Below are positions 18,433-27,488 of a stretch of DNA of 64,000 bases, in pieces (position 1 is the stretch's first letter; every line of letters starts with the position of its first letter). The stretch is from Pseudomonadota bacterium (GTDB taxonomy: Bacteria > Bdellovibrionota > UBA1018), in assembly GCA_027485695.1 (NCBI GenBank), contig JAIXQO010000003.1, positions 372,001 through 436,000 of the forward strand. The letters run 5' to 3'. A program made the position numbers and the translations under genes. Under the pieces are notes generated by a model. The model made no database searches. It worked only from the letters and a program-made list of their open reading frames with translations, and was not told where the DNA came from.

Positions 18433-19275
18433 ATGTTTGAACCTAAGAAATTCGGTAATCAGAAATCTGCACAAGACTCCATCGATTCGAACATCCGTTC
18501 CTACGATGCACGCGATATTCGAACGCCAGGGCCGCTCGCCTACCAAACGCCGACGATTGCCTCGAGAGCCACTGCAGAGGCGACCCCGGAGCGCCCGAGT
18601 TCATCAGTCAGAGATCGTCGATTTCAGATCGATCCGCTACTGAAGAAAATGGTCGCGATTGATGAAGAAACCGAGCGGCGCATTCAAGTTGAAGTCGAAG
18701 AGCGCGTGGCGAAAATCCAGCAAGAAGCATTTGATGATGCCCAGCAAGAGGGATTCAAGCAGGGGTACGCGGTTGGGCGCCAAGAGTCGACGGACAAATA
18801 TCAAGCGGATGCTCGAGAGCGGATCGAACAAATCGATGCTTTTCTAGCCAATGTAGAGGCGACGAAGTCCGAAATGGTGGAGTTTCACGAAAAATTCATC
18901 CTGGAGCTTGCACATCGAATCGCAGCGCAAGTGATTCGCGGAGAAATTTCGCAAAATAATCGTGTGTTCCCGGAGATGGTTCGAGGCATCGTCGAAGAAG
19001 TTGGCCTACGTGAGAGCCTCAAGATCTGGGTCCATCCGGAACGTTTGACGGAAATGGAATTGATCGTACCTGGGATTGAAAAGAAATTTTCGACTTTGAA
19101 GAATGTCACCGTAGAAGCGCATCCGGAACTGGGTGCACTCGACTGTGTCGTTGACACGGATTTTAGCCGCGTCGACGCATCGATCGACACCCAGCTCGCG
19201 CGATTGCACGAGCGCTTGCACCTAGACTCCAAACCTCAGGGACAACCAGATGATCGATCAGACGAAAACGCTTGA
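18433..19275 (+). CDS. fliH: Flagellar assembly protein FliH (export ATPase regulator)
   Basis: 280 residues. A divergent N-terminal 70 residues is followed by a Glu/Gln-rich coiled coil with a G-rich face (QEGFKQGYAVGRQE) and a C-terminal domain ending in GALDCVVDTDFSRVDASIDTQ split here after 20 residues in family terms; this is the FliH/HrpE fold related to ATP-synthase stator subunits. It holds and regulates the ATPase FliI. It ends 26 bases inside fliI, implying translational coupling. Confidence 0.93.
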   Translation: MFEPKKFGNQKSAQDSIDSNIRSYDARDIRTPGPLAYQTPTIASRATAEATPERPSSSVRDRRFQIDPLLKKMVAIDEETERRIQVEVEERVAKIQQEAFDDAQQEGFKQGYAVGRQESTDKYQADARERIEQIDAFLANVEATKSEMVEFHEKFILELAHRIAAQVIRGEISQNNRVFPEMVRGIVEEVGLRESLKIWVHPERLTEMELIVPGIEKKFSTLKNVTVEAHPELGALDCVVDTDFSRVDASIDTQLARLHERLHLDSKPQGQPDDRSDENA

Positions 19276-20632
19276 GCGCTTGCACGCCGATGTGCCTTAC
19301 GCGATTTTCGGCCGGGTGACGAAGTCTGTGGGCATGGTCTTCGAGGCGATCCTTCCTGGTGCGGCACTCGGGAGCGTCTGTCGTATTCTCGCACATGACC
19401 CGCTTTCGCCCCCTCCACTGAAAATCACGGATCGTGTCGATGCCTATCCCGGGGTAGATGCCGAAGTCATCGGTTTTCGCGACCGTAAGGTCGTGCTCAT
19501 GCCGTTTTCAGATCCCGTCGGTGTGTCTACGCAGAGCTTAGTGGTGATGAAGCGTAGCAGTTCCACGTTCGATGTCAGTCGCGCGCTTCTCGGCCGCGTG
19601 ATTGATTCCGAAGGCAATCCGATCGACGGCAAGGGCCCCATCGATTGGCATTCGTTCGAAACTCCCGTAGCGCGAAACCTCTACGAAATGCCTTCTCATC
19701 CGCTCAAGCGTACGGTGATCGAAGAACCTCTGGACCTCGGTGTCCGAGCGATCAACGGGCTCTTGACCTTGGGGCGCGGTCAGCGCGTGGGAATCATGGC
19801 CGGTTCTGGTGTCGGTAAGAGCGTGTTGCTCGGTATGATGGCGCGGAACACGACCGCCGGAGTGAACGTCATTGCATTGATCGGTGAGCGTGGACGCGAA
19901 GTTCGCGAGTTCATTGAACGCGATTTGGGCGAAGAAGGGATGAAGCGATCAGTCGTCGTCGTTGCGACTTCGGACAAGAGCCCTTTGCTTCGGGTGCGTG
20001 GCGCAATTTTGGGTGCCACCATTGCAGAGTATTTCCGAGATCAAGGCGAAGACGTCCTACTACTCATGGACTCGGTGACGCGTTTTTGTATGGCTCAGCG
20101 AGAGATTGGTTTGAGCTTAGGGGAGCCCCCGGCCACCAAGGGTTATCCACCCAGTGTGTTTGCTGCGCTCCCGAAACTCATGGAGCGGGCTGGAACGGGC
20201 GAAGGAACCGGCAGTATTACCGCCCTCTATACCGTTCTTGTCGAAGGTGACGACATGGACGATCCGATCGCAGACTCCGCGCGTTCGATCTTGGATGGGC
20301 ACATCGTTCTTTCGCGAAAAATCGCGCAGCGGAACCATTTCCCTGCGATCGATATCATGGCGAGCGCCAGTCGTGTCATGCGAGCTGTGATTGATGATGA
20401 TCATTTGCGTTGGTCAGGGCTGATGCGCGAATGGATGGCGCTTTACCAACAGGCCGAAGACTTGATCAACATTGGTGCATACGTCAAGGGCGCGAACCCC
20501 AAGATCGACCAGGCCATTCTAGTCAATGATCGTATTCAGTCATTTCTTAGGCAAAAAGTCGGAGAAAGTGGAAACTGGAATGAGACTCGTGCGCTCATGC
20601 AGGGAATCGTTCGCGCCGCGGGTGCAAACTAA
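19250..20632 (+). CDS. fliI: Flagellum-specific ATP synthase FliI
   Basis: 460 residues. Walker A GSGVGKSVLLGMM, Walker B VLLLMDSVTRF, and the family signature PPSVFAALPKLMERAG are all present. FliI is the hexameric ATPase that, with FliH and FliJ, delivers substrates to the FlhA/FlhB gate. FliJ is not adjacent here but 4 kb downstream, after an opposite-strand block. Confidence 0.97.
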   Translation: MIDQTKTLERLHADVPYAIFGRVTKSVGMVFEAILPGAALGSVCRILAHDPLSPPPLKITDRVDAYPGVDAEVIGFRDRKVVLMPFSDPVGVSTQSLVVMKRSSSTFDVSRALLGRVIDSEGNPIDGKGPIDWHSFETPVARNLYEMPSHPLKRTVIEEPLDLGVRAINGLLTLGRGQRVGIMAGSGVGKSVLLGMMARNTTAGVNVIALIGERGREVREFIERDLGEEGMKRSVVVVATSDKSPLLRVRGAILGATIAEYFRDQGEDVLLLMDSVTRFCMAQREIGLSLGEPPATKGYPPSVFAALPKLMERAGTGEGTGSITALYTVLVEGDDMDDPIADSARSILDGHIVLSRKIAQRNHFPAIDIMASASRVMRAVIDDDHLRWSGLMREWMALYQQAEDLINIGAYVKGANPKIDQAILVNDRIQSFLRQKVGESGNWNETRALMQGIVRAAGAN

Positions 20633-20668
20633 CCGAGCTCGCGGAACCTACTTGATAGCGAGGATGAT

Positions 20669-20953
20669 GTGAAAGACGAAGAAAAGTCTCGGACGATTCG
20701 AGTTCCAGAACTAGAAGGGTTAGTCCTGAGTGGTGAAATCAATGTTCAGCAATCGCGCCATTTGGAAGAAGACGAAGAAGACACTCGTATTCCAGCGGTG
20801 GTGATCGAAGGATTTGGAAAACTTTTTTTGATGCGCAGACGCGAGCTTCGCGGAAAAAATCCGATGACCGGCGAAGAAGTGGTGATTCCCAGTAGGGTGA
20901 CGGTGCAGTTTCTGGCGGATCCTTCACTTATCGAGAAATTGAACCGCTCTTAG
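20669..20953 (+). CDS. Small HU/IHF-arm-like protein in the flagellar operon
   Basis: 94 residues from a GTG start (20669; the nearby ATG at 20664 runs into a stop after two codons). From residue 43 onward it follows the HU/IHF pattern: VVIEGFGKL, then RRRELRGKNPMTGEEVVIP (the DNA-bending beta-arm with the intercalating Pro in the NP motif), then a short final helix (SLIEKLN). The N-terminal half does not look like the HU dimerisation helices; it is short and carries an acidic stretch HLEEDEED. It lies 36 bases after fliI and is the last gene of flagellar block 1. DNA binding is inferred from the arm; a specific role is unknown. Its last 26 bases overlap the convergent gene's end. Confidence 0.75.
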   Translation: MKDEEKSRTIRVPELEGLVLSGEINVQQSRHLEEDEEDTRIPAVVIEGFGKLFLMRRRELRGKNPMTGEEVVIPSRVTVQFLADPSLIEKLNRS

Positions 20954-22919
20954 CGGATTTTTTCCGAGCGGTTTTGAGGCGAACATTGCCTTGTTTTATT
21001 TGAGACTCGTATTGATCGGTCACGATCTCAAAGATCGTTCGCGCGCGCGAAGTGTGGATTCCGTTTTCGAATCCTGCGACCGAGGCCAGTTTCCTGCTGT
21101 AGGAGCCCGAAAGATCGAGGGTTCCCGAAATCGAATCGACGCTCGAGCCGGATCCAGATCCTCCACCAGATCCCCAACCCCCATCTCCCCCCGGACTCGA
21201 AGAATTTTGCGATGCCTGCGTAGAATCTCCGACTCCAAGTGAATATTTTTTTTCTTTTTCCGGCGTGACTGCGTCTACTGCTTTTTGAAAAGAGCCGAGC
21301 TGTGCGTCGGTCATGTTCTGATTCATCTCTCGTAGTGCTCTGAGTGGATTGTCCATATTTCGATCGAAGGCCGAGGTGATCTCCTTGATTCGTTCCTCGG
21401 TCGCGGTTCGAGCGGCTTTTTCTTTTGCGGTCAGGTTGGAATACGGCTTTTGGTCGACGTAGGTGATTTCTCTGCTATCGACACCAGAGGCGCCGCCGAT
21501 CGGATTTGAGAGCGAGTTTTCCCCGGCATCCGGATTTAATCCAAAGTTCGGCGAGAATCCGGCACCTGCACCGCTGCCGGTTCCAAGCCCGGTGCTCGCG
21601 CCCATTCCGCCGCTATCGTCTCCGGAGGTCGAGCCACCCGGGTTGGTTGAGTTCCCGGGACCGTTGTTGCCGATGATCGCGCTAGACTTGGTCGGGGAGG
21701 GATTGGGTCCTCCCGGTCCGTTCGGGTTTACTTGATTCTTGCAGCCGCCCGGCTGGAGTGCGCATGCCATCACGATACAGGCGCTTAGTTTTGCGCTCTT
21801 GTTTTGTGCCGTGGAGAGAGCGCCCTCGATTTGGCCGCAAACTTCGGTTTTGGTTTCTTGAATTTTTGAGCGTCCATCGACCGCTTGGAGCATTCTCCAC
21901 ATAATATAGGCCGCGGCGGCACACGGGCCCGGTGCGATCAATTTTCGAACGGCGAATTCAATGCCTTTTTTTCGAGCGGCTTCATTGATGATTTCTTCGG
22001 TCAGGCTACCTTGCGTTTTTTTCGAGACGCTGTCTTGAAATAGTCGGCCTCCGCCGAGTGATTTGATGGCATCGATCACTTCGGGGTCGGTTGCGGCTGC
22101 TTCGTTCAGTGAGTTACGAGCCGCATCGATTTCCATCGCAGTGATCCCGAAATCGAGGAAGTCGCAGAAAGGATCCGAGAAAATTCCGAGGGATACACCG
22201 CATGAGAGCGCGCAGGTTGCGAACGCGAAATGGTAGTGTCGCGAGAGGTTCCGGCTCTCCGAGAGCGCTTTCGTGGACTGTTGATAGGCGTTGCAGCGTT
22301 GACCGAGTTCTCCGATGTGAAGCGTGTTGGTTTCGACGCTATCTAGGACCATGGCGGAGAAGGCGAGTCGGCACTGCGCGCAGCTCGGTATCGACATGCA
22401 GACAACATCTTTTAGGATGAGTTCCAATTGATCGCGTTTTTGAGCGCAGTAGGCGCTGCAGGTAAGATTTTCGGTGACGGTCTCTCCTGCGAGAGTATCG
22501 ATTTGATTCTGAAGATTGGTGATCTGGAGATTCATCTGATCGATCAGTTTTTTGGTGTCTTCTTTTTGGTATTGATCGGAGTCTGAATCGTCGTATTCTG
22601 CTTGCTGTTTATCCCGTGCATCCTTGAGATCTCTCAACATTTCAATGAGGAGTTCTCGTTCACTGGTCGAGGTTTGAGTCGTAGTCTGAGGAACCCAGTT
22701 CGGGTCGTTCGTGTTGGTCCCGGTGGGGGTTGGGTAGGTCATTCCGGGAACCGGAGCGAGGTAGAGCGTGTCTCCCTCTGCCCCGATGAGAGAGTTATTG
22801 TTTTCGAAATCGATTCGCCAGTCTTCGAAACGCGCGTAAGCGCTGGGTGCAGCGACCAAGAGAATCATCGCTGAAAAAATGATGGATTTGATTTGATGGA
22901 GAACAGAGTTCTGAAGCAC
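20928..22919 (-). CDS. Exported Cys-rich protein with Gly/Ser-rich low-complexity region
   Basis: 663 residues. A signal peptide (IIFSAMILLVAAPSAYA) is followed by a predicted coiled coil (about residues 85-145, LLIEMLRDLKDARDKQQAEY and LIDQMNLQITNLQNQI), a Cys-rich central region (CSAYCAQKR, SIPSCAQCRLAF, CALSCGVSLG, GPCAAAAY), a hydrophobic helix, and then about 100 residues of Gly/Ser/Pro/Asn. I recognise no family. It runs opposite to the flagellar genes and begins the interruption between fliI and fliJ. Probably secreted or surface-associated, with disulphides. Confidence 0.75.
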   Translation of the reverse strand: MLQNSVLHQIKSIIFSAMILLVAAPSAYARFEDWRIDFENNNSLIGAEGDTLYLAPVPGMTYPTPTGTNTNDPNWVPQTTTQTSTSERELLIEMLRDLKDARDKQQAEYDDSDSDQYQKEDTKKLIDQMNLQITNLQNQIDTLAGETVTENLTCSAYCAQKRDQLELILKDVVCMSIPSCAQCRLAFSAMVLDSVETNTLHIGELGQRCNAYQQSTKALSESRNLSRHYHFAFATCALSCGVSLGIFSDPFCDFLDFGITAMEIDAARNSLNEAAATDPEVIDAIKSLGGGRLFQDSVSKKTQGSLTEEIINEAARKKGIEFAVRKLIAPGPCAAAAYIMWRMLQAVDGRSKIQETKTEVCGQIEGALSTAQNKSAKLSACIVMACALQPGGCKNQVNPNGPGGPNPSPTKSSAIIGNNGPGNSTNPGGSTSGDDSGGMGASTGLGTGSGAGAGFSPNFGLNPDAGENSLSNPIGGASGVDSREITYVDQKPYSNLTAKEKAARTATEERIKEITSAFDRNMDNPLRALREMNQNMTDAQLGSFQKAVDAVTPEKEKKYSLGVGDSTQASQNSSSPGGDGGWGSGGGSGSGSSVDSISGTLDLSGSYSRKLASVAGFENGIHTSRARTIFEIVTDQYESQIKQGNVRLKTARKKSAKSGSISR

Positions 22920-22996
22920 AGAAACTCTTCGGAATTCCAGCTGTTTTCACTTAGATTCAGGCAGGATCTCGACTCGGCGCCTAAAATTTGGCGTTT

Positions 22997-23713
22997 CTAT
23001 CTTTGGCGTTTCTGCGAAAACGACAGACTGCTGACCTCGAGGTCACTGAGTGCCCGAAAATCTCCTGCTCGGAGACTGCCCAGGCCGAGGCGTCCAATGC
23101 GAACCCGAACCAAGCGGGAGACCTCGTTGTCGAGAGCGGAGAACATCCGTCGGATGAATCGGTTACGTCCTTCGCCGACGATGACTGAATAGGTGGTGTC
23201 TCGAATCAAACGAATCGATAAAAAATGGCCCGGGCCATCTTCCAAGCGGACCCCTTGAGTGAGTTTTCTCTGGTCCGCCGGGTGTAGCGGGTTTTTGACG
23301 GTCACTTCGTACTCTTTTTCGACTTCGTAACGAGGATGCATGAGTTCGTTTGCCCAGTTTCCATCGTTTGTTAGGAGTAGGAGCCCTTCTGATTCGAAAT
23401 CGAGTCGCCCCACGGGATAGAGTGATTGGAACTCTGCCGGAAGCAGTTCCATGACCGTCGGGCGTCCCTCAGGATCCGAACGAGTCGTAACCACGCGACG
23501 AGGCTTGTGGAGCAGAATATAGTGAGATTGATCGGGAACCTTGAGCTTCTCGCCGTCGACTTCGATGACGTCATCGAGAAGCGACGCTTGCGTGCCTTGA
23601 TCAGATACGATCACGCCATTCACCCGCACGCGACCTTCGGCGATGACTTCTTCGGCTTTACGACGGCTGAGGCCCGTCGCTTGCGCGATGCATTTCTGGA
23701 GTCTTTGTTTCAC
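22997..23713 (-). CDS. rluB: rRNA pseudouridine synthase, RsuA/RluB family
   Basis: About 238 residues from GTG 23713. An S4 RNA-binding domain occupies the first 60 residues (RLQKCIAQATGLSRRKAEEV), followed by the catalytic domain with the invariant Asp in GRLDFESEGLLLLTNDG. It isomerises a uridine in rRNA. A longer reading from GTG 23776 adds 21 residues that do not match the family; neither start has a clear SD. RluB versus RsuA or RluE cannot be settled from motifs alone; the symbol is the best guess. Confidence 0.88.
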   Translation of the reverse strand: MKQRLQKCIAQATGLSRRKAEEVIAEGRVRVNGVIVSDQGTQASLLDDVIEVDGEKLKVPDQSHYILLHKPRRVVTTRSDPEGRPTVMELLPAEFQSLYPVGRLDFESEGLLLLTNDGNWANELMHPRYEVEKEYEVTVKNPLHPADQRKLTQGVRLEDGPGHFLSIRLIRDTTYSVIVGEGRNRFIRRMFSALDNEVSRLVRVRIGRLGLGSLRAGDFRALSDLEVSSLSFSQKRQR

Positions 23714-23889
23714 GTTGGCTCGCAGTCTAACCGCTTGGTAAAAAAGCGGCAAGCCGCGACTCGAGTGGTGATCCACCGAGTACCGAATCGAGATAGTGGT
23801 GGCCGTACGGTAACTGCCTGTAAGTCCAAGAATAATTGCTGATGATTTGGGTCCAGGCTGTGGTCCAAGCGGAGAAGAACCCGGGAAAG

Positions 23890-23920
23890 AAAAAAAGGCG
23901 AGAACGGGATCGTCTTCGCC
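23890..23920 (-). terminator. Intrinsic terminator downstream of the 23949 gene
   Basis: On the minus strand GGCGAAGAC and GTTCTCGCC form a stem (one internal mismatch) followed by seven T. It ends the small exported-protein gene before the pseudouridine synthase. Confidence 0.7.
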
Positions 23921-23948
23921 TCATCGTGAATCACAAAATCATCGGAAA

Positions 23949-24413
23949 CTATTTCTGAATTGCCGCCGCCATCTGGCTTTGAAGTCCATTTCCTTCGGGC
24001 CATTTTGGTTCCGCAAAATTCGCGCGGAGTTGATAGACACCCGGCTTTTTAGTCGCTTTGAATGAACCTTCTTTGGCTTTTTTGTCGTGAGCGATTTCGA
24101 TGGTTTTGACTTTCTTGAGTGCTTCTTTGATCTCAGGCGTTTTAGCGTTTACCGCGAACTCGGTCATGGAGAAGAGAGTGGAACCCAGGTATTCAGCTTG
24201 TTTGCTGCTAGCTTTCTTGAAGCTCTTCCAGTCGACCTTGTAGGAAACCGTAGCCTGTACGCGGCTTTTCAAATCAGATTCATAGCTGGGCACATCGACA
24301 TCGCGAATGTTGTCGAGACGTTGTTGAACGGATTCATCGGTCCCTTCGTGAGCAAATGAGACGGCTGGTGCGATGAGCGATAGGGCTAAAAAATATGCAA
24401 AAGCAGATTTCAT
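23949..24413 (-). CDS. Small exported protein of unknown function
   Basis: 154 residues with a clean signal peptide (AYFLALSLIAPAVSFA, cut before HEG). The mature part is Lys-rich and lacks Cys. An SD (GGAGAG) lies five bases before the ATG. It is divergent from fliJ across a 200-base spacer and has its own terminator, so it is likely a single-gene transcript. No family recognised. Confidence 0.75.
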   Translation of the reverse strand: MKSAFAYFLALSLIAPAVSFAHEGTDESVQQRLDNIRDVDVPSYESDLKSRVQATVSYKVDWKSFKKASSKQAEYLGSTLFSMTEFAVNAKTPEIKEALKKVKTIEIAHDKKAKEGSFKATKKPGVYQLRANFAEPKWPEGNGLQSQMAAAIQK

Positions 24414-24613
24414 GAATCTCTCCTGAGATGGGTTTGGTTCATTGTCCGAAGCCTCCGTTTGTTTAGCAAATATAAAAACGATGCTGAAGCGTGAGGATGT
24501 TGACGCCGATAGTTGCGCAAGTACGGCACAAAATACCCGTTAAGCCCCGATGATCCCGGCAAATCATTCAGTCTAGTGGGAATGGAATGAGACTGTTTTA
24601 ATAAACAAAGGCG

Positions 24614-25102
24614 ATGAAAAAGAAATTCCGTTTCAGACTAGAAACCGTAGAGAAACTTCGCAAACGCGAAGAGGACGAGCGCCTGCGTGCGCTCGGCGAG
24701 GCTCAGCAGAAATTCCAGTCAATGATCCGCAAGAAAGAAGATATCTTGAAATCACTGGACCAATCATTGGTCGAGCGCGAGAACCTGGCGGAAACCCCGC
24801 AGACGATTTACGCGTTTCAAGTCTACAACGATCATATTCTCGGATCCAAAGTGCGCGCTTACCAGGCGGAGATGCAAATCCAAAAAGCCAAGAAGGTGGT
24901 CGAGAAAACTTTGCGTGCTTACCTGGATGCCAAACGCAAGACTCGAGCGATCGAACTGCTTCGCGAAAAGGCGTTCGATGAATTCAAGATCGAGCTGCGG
25001 AAGAAAGAAAACAAAGAACTGGAAGAACTCTACGTCATGCGAGGCGCATATATGCGAGCGCGTGAAGAAGAGCTCAGGGCCGAAGAAGGGGAAGATATTT
25101 AA
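24614..25102 (+). CDS. fliJ: Flagellar export protein FliJ
   Basis: 162 residues, almost entirely a charged two-strand coiled coil (FRLETVEKLRKREEDERLRA at the start), which is the FliJ pattern. FliJ is the central stalk of the FliI ATPase ring and links it to FlhA. It is separated from fliI by the opposite-strand block and overlaps the motE-like gene by one base (TAATG). Confidence 0.88.
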   Translation: MKKKFRFRLETVEKLRKREEDERLRALGEAQQKFQSMIRKKEDILKSLDQSLVERENLAETPQTIYAFQVYNDHILGSKVRAYQAEMQIQKAKKVVEKTLRAYLDAKRKTRAIELLREKAFDEFKIELRKKENKELEELYVMRGAYMRAREEELRAEEGEDI

Positions 25103-25926
25103 TGAAGAAGTGGCTCTATCCGATCTTGGTGCTGAGTGTGGCGTCGTTCCTTTCGGGGCTTTCGCTGACAGTGCTTAGTGGCGTCGGCGACGAAACGCGC
25201 GCCGAAGAACCTGCTCCTGCTCACGCGGAGGGCGAGGAAGCCAAACCGGATACCACCCATGCCGAGGCTTCGCCCGCCAGCGATGATGCCGCGAAAGAAG
25301 AAGAAGCCGCGAAGCACGCCTCTGCTTCGAAACGAATTCTGTCATCCAAGTACGCAGGTTGCTTGACGGACGAGGCGGCGCTTCGCGAAGTCGAAAAAGC
25401 ACGCCAAGAACTTGCGGTTAAGACGAAGGCTCTCGAAGCTCGTACGACTGAACTCGACTCACGTGAAAAGGCGCTCAAAGATGAGCTTGCGCGTTTGGAT
25501 GAGATCCAGAAACAGATCAAGGTTTCCCAAGATCAGCTCTCCGCGAAGGACGAGGAGAAGATTGCCAAGCTGGTTGAGATGTTTGAATCCATGTCTCCAA
25601 AAGCGGCTGCGCAAATCGTTGGCTCGGTTGATTTGAAATTGGCCACGCAAGCGATGTCGCGAGTGACGCCGCAAAAACTAGGAAAAATTTTGGCTGCGAT
25701 GCCTTCTCAGAAGTCGTCGCAGTTAACCGAAGCTCTCGCCGGAACGGTCCGGGCGAAAGTAGATATGCCTCCGTCGATAGACGGAGCGGTGACCGTAGAA
25801 GCAGGAAAGGTAGGTGAAAATAAAAATGCAAATAGCAACAACAACCCAATCAAACCAACTGACTCCGGGGTCGGAGGGAACCGCGAACCTGCGGGACAAA
25901 AACCTCCGCGGACTCCAGCCCTCTGA
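25102..25926 (+). CDS. MotE-like/MgtE_N-domain flagellar protein
   Basis: 274 residues: an N-terminal membrane anchor (YPILVLSVASFLSGLSLTVL), an Ala/Glu/Pro-rich linker, a coiled coil (about 95-160) and a domain at about 150-215 (KIAKLVEMFESMSPKAAAQI, ATQAMSRVTPQKLGKILAAM) resembling the MgtE N-terminal domain. Proteins of this type lie next to fliJ and fliK in many cluster layouts and act at the motor periplasm, including as MotE chaperones of MotB. It overlaps fliK by about 100 bases in another frame. Confidence 0.8.
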   Translation: MKKWLYPILVLSVASFLSGLSLTVLSGVGDETRAEEPAPAHAEGEEAKPDTTHAEASPASDDAAKEEEAAKHASASKRILSSKYAGCLTDEAALREVEKARQELAVKTKALEARTTELDSREKALKDELARLDEIQKQIKVSQDQLSAKDEEKIAKLVEMFESMSPKAAAQIVGSVDLKLATQAMSRVTPQKLGKILAAMPSQKSSQLTEALAGTVRAKVDMPPSIDGAVTVEAGKVGENKNANSNNNPIKPTDSGVGGNREPAGQKPPRTPAL

Positions 25927-27409
25927 TTCTGAAGCATCCGAAGACGGTCGAAAGAGTTCCGAAAACTCCTCTGACTCGTTTGCGGGAGCGATGGCTTGGA
26001 TCGCATCGGGAATCAACACTCCGACGCAATCTACGCCAATGAATCCGGGCCTCGATGGTTCCGTGTATTCTCGTACCGAGGCTGGAAAAGCCAAGGGCGA
26101 AAACGGAAAAGTCGACGGAGCGGTTGAGATTCCTGCCGGCATGACTGCGGCGGGAAAACCGATGACGGCCGCAGAGATGGCCCTCGTTTCGAGGGCTTCC
26201 ATGGCGGCGCAAGCTCAAGCACGTACGAACACAGGGGCGAAAGCCTCTCCGTTTCCGAACGTGAAAGCGGAGCTTGAGACGCGGAATGATATCCGTTCGA
26301 ACGGCGTATTGACTGGTGCTTTGATCGCTGGACCCAGCGAGCCTTGGAAATCCAATTGGGTATTCGGAGATAGACTTTCCCAAGCCCAAATGAATGCGGA
26401 TCCTAAGGCTGCCGCTTCCATGAATTCGATGCAGAATCTCGACATATCGAAAATCATGGAAGCGATGGGAGGGGATGAAAGCCAAATTCGAACAGGAGCA
26501 CGCTCGCTTGAATCGCTGATGCAAGATCTCGATTCAGCGTCCGCTTCTCAAAACTCAGCGGGCAGTCGCATGATGGGCGGCGAGGATTTCTTGAACTCCC
26601 TCGCTCCCCGCAATCTTGCGATGAACCCATCGGCTCAACCGATTCAAAGAGGCGAAACGGGATTCGCGCCACAGCCGGCAGAATCTCTGACGTCGCAGAC
26701 CGGATCGATTTCGATCGATCAGGGACGCTTAGGGGCGCTTAAGCCGAAAAACGGATCTTCTGATACGAGTTTCGGTAGTTCACTGAACGACGGTCCGAAT
26801 TCCGCTTTGACGGCGGGAAGCTTGGCCGCGCTCGCGAACGGCAAACCTGAGAACGTCGCTCCGGCTCCGATCGTCGTCGCGGGCAACGTCGTTCCGGGTT
26901 CGATGATGAAAGATCGTCTCACTTCTGAGTCGCTCTTGAATCTATCGAGCGGAATCTCGAAACTGAAAGGCGCGGGGGGAGGCGAGATGAAAATCCGTCT
27001 GAACCCAGACCATCTCGGTGAGCTCGTGATTCGCGTGACCACTCAGGGCAATCAAGTCGGTCTCAAGGTTCAAGCTACCAAGAACGAGGCGAAACGCATT
27101 CTCGAAGAAAGCGTTTCCAGCCTGAAGGACAGCCTGATGGGCCAGAGCCTTCAGCTAGCTAAACTCGACGTGACGGTCGCGGCTCCGCAAGGCGCCTCGA
27201 ACGATACGGCGACGAACTCGAACTGGAGCCAGAACCCCCAAAACGCCGGAATGAACGATTTCGGACGTGAAGCGTACGCCGATCAATCCTCGAGCCGAGG
27301 ATCAGAGAGCGGACCGGGAATGACGACTAAACGCTCGAATCTCTCGAATGCGAATGATCCGACCTCAACTCCACGCGCGGCCGCTGGCCGCCTGGACGTT
27401 CGAGCCTAA
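25826..27409 (+). CDS. fliK: Flagellar hook-length control protein FliK
   Basis: About 527 residues. The first 380 are low-complexity and rich in Ala, Ser, Gly and Asn, as expected for the ruler part. The conserved C-terminal hook domain is at about 385-460 (GGEMKIRLNPDHLGELVIRV, VGLKVQATKNEAKRILEE). FliK measures hook length and switches FlhB specificity. The ATG at 25826 has an upstream AGGTG at good spacing; a GTG at 25814 is an alternative. It overlaps the previous gene by 101 bases. Confidence 0.92.
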   Translation: MQIATTTQSNQLTPGSEGTANLRDKNLRGLQPSDSEASEDGRKSSENSSDSFAGAMAWIASGINTPTQSTPMNPGLDGSVYSRTEAGKAKGENGKVDGAVEIPAGMTAAGKPMTAAEMALVSRASMAAQAQARTNTGAKASPFPNVKAELETRNDIRSNGVLTGALIAGPSEPWKSNWVFGDRLSQAQMNADPKAAASMNSMQNLDISKIMEAMGGDESQIRTGARSLESLMQDLDSASASQNSAGSRMMGGEDFLNSLAPRNLAMNPSAQPIQRGETGFAPQPAESLTSQTGSISIDQGRLGALKPKNGSSDTSFGSSLNDGPNSALTAGSLAALANGKPENVAPAPIVVAGNVVPGSMMKDRLTSESLLNLSSGISKLKGAGGGEMKIRLNPDHLGELVIRVTTQGNQVGLKVQATKNEAKRILEESVSSLKDSLMGQSLQLAKLDVTVAAPQGASNDTATNSNWSQNPQNAGMNDFGREAYADQSSSRGSESGPGMTTKRSNLSNANDPTSTPRAAAGRLDVRA

Positions 27410-27456
27410 TTGAAATGGGGGGCCTGGATACTTAGGAATCCGGGCTCCTCCTTCAA
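27410..27456 (+). other. Long RNA hairpin between fliK and flgD
   Basis: Beginning right after the fliK stop, TTGAA-ATGGGGGGCCTGGAT pairs with ATCCGGGCTCC-TCC-TTCAA around an eight-base loop, about 18 base pairs with G-U pairs, one mismatch and one bulge. No T-run follows, so it is not a normal terminator. The 79-base gap to flgD holds nothing else. Confidence 0.7.
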
Positions 27457-27488
27457 ATAAACGTCTCTCAGTTTTATAGCGGGGTTTT

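Noticed and set aside
22202-22874. Plus-strand reading frames inside the Cys-rich exported protein gene
   Set aside because: Arg-rich shadow frames without start signals; the minus-strand gene has a signal peptide and ordered composition.
24505-24512. GCCGATAG resembling a sigma-28 -10 element upstream of fliJ
   Set aside because: No TAAA-type -35 element lies at the required distance.
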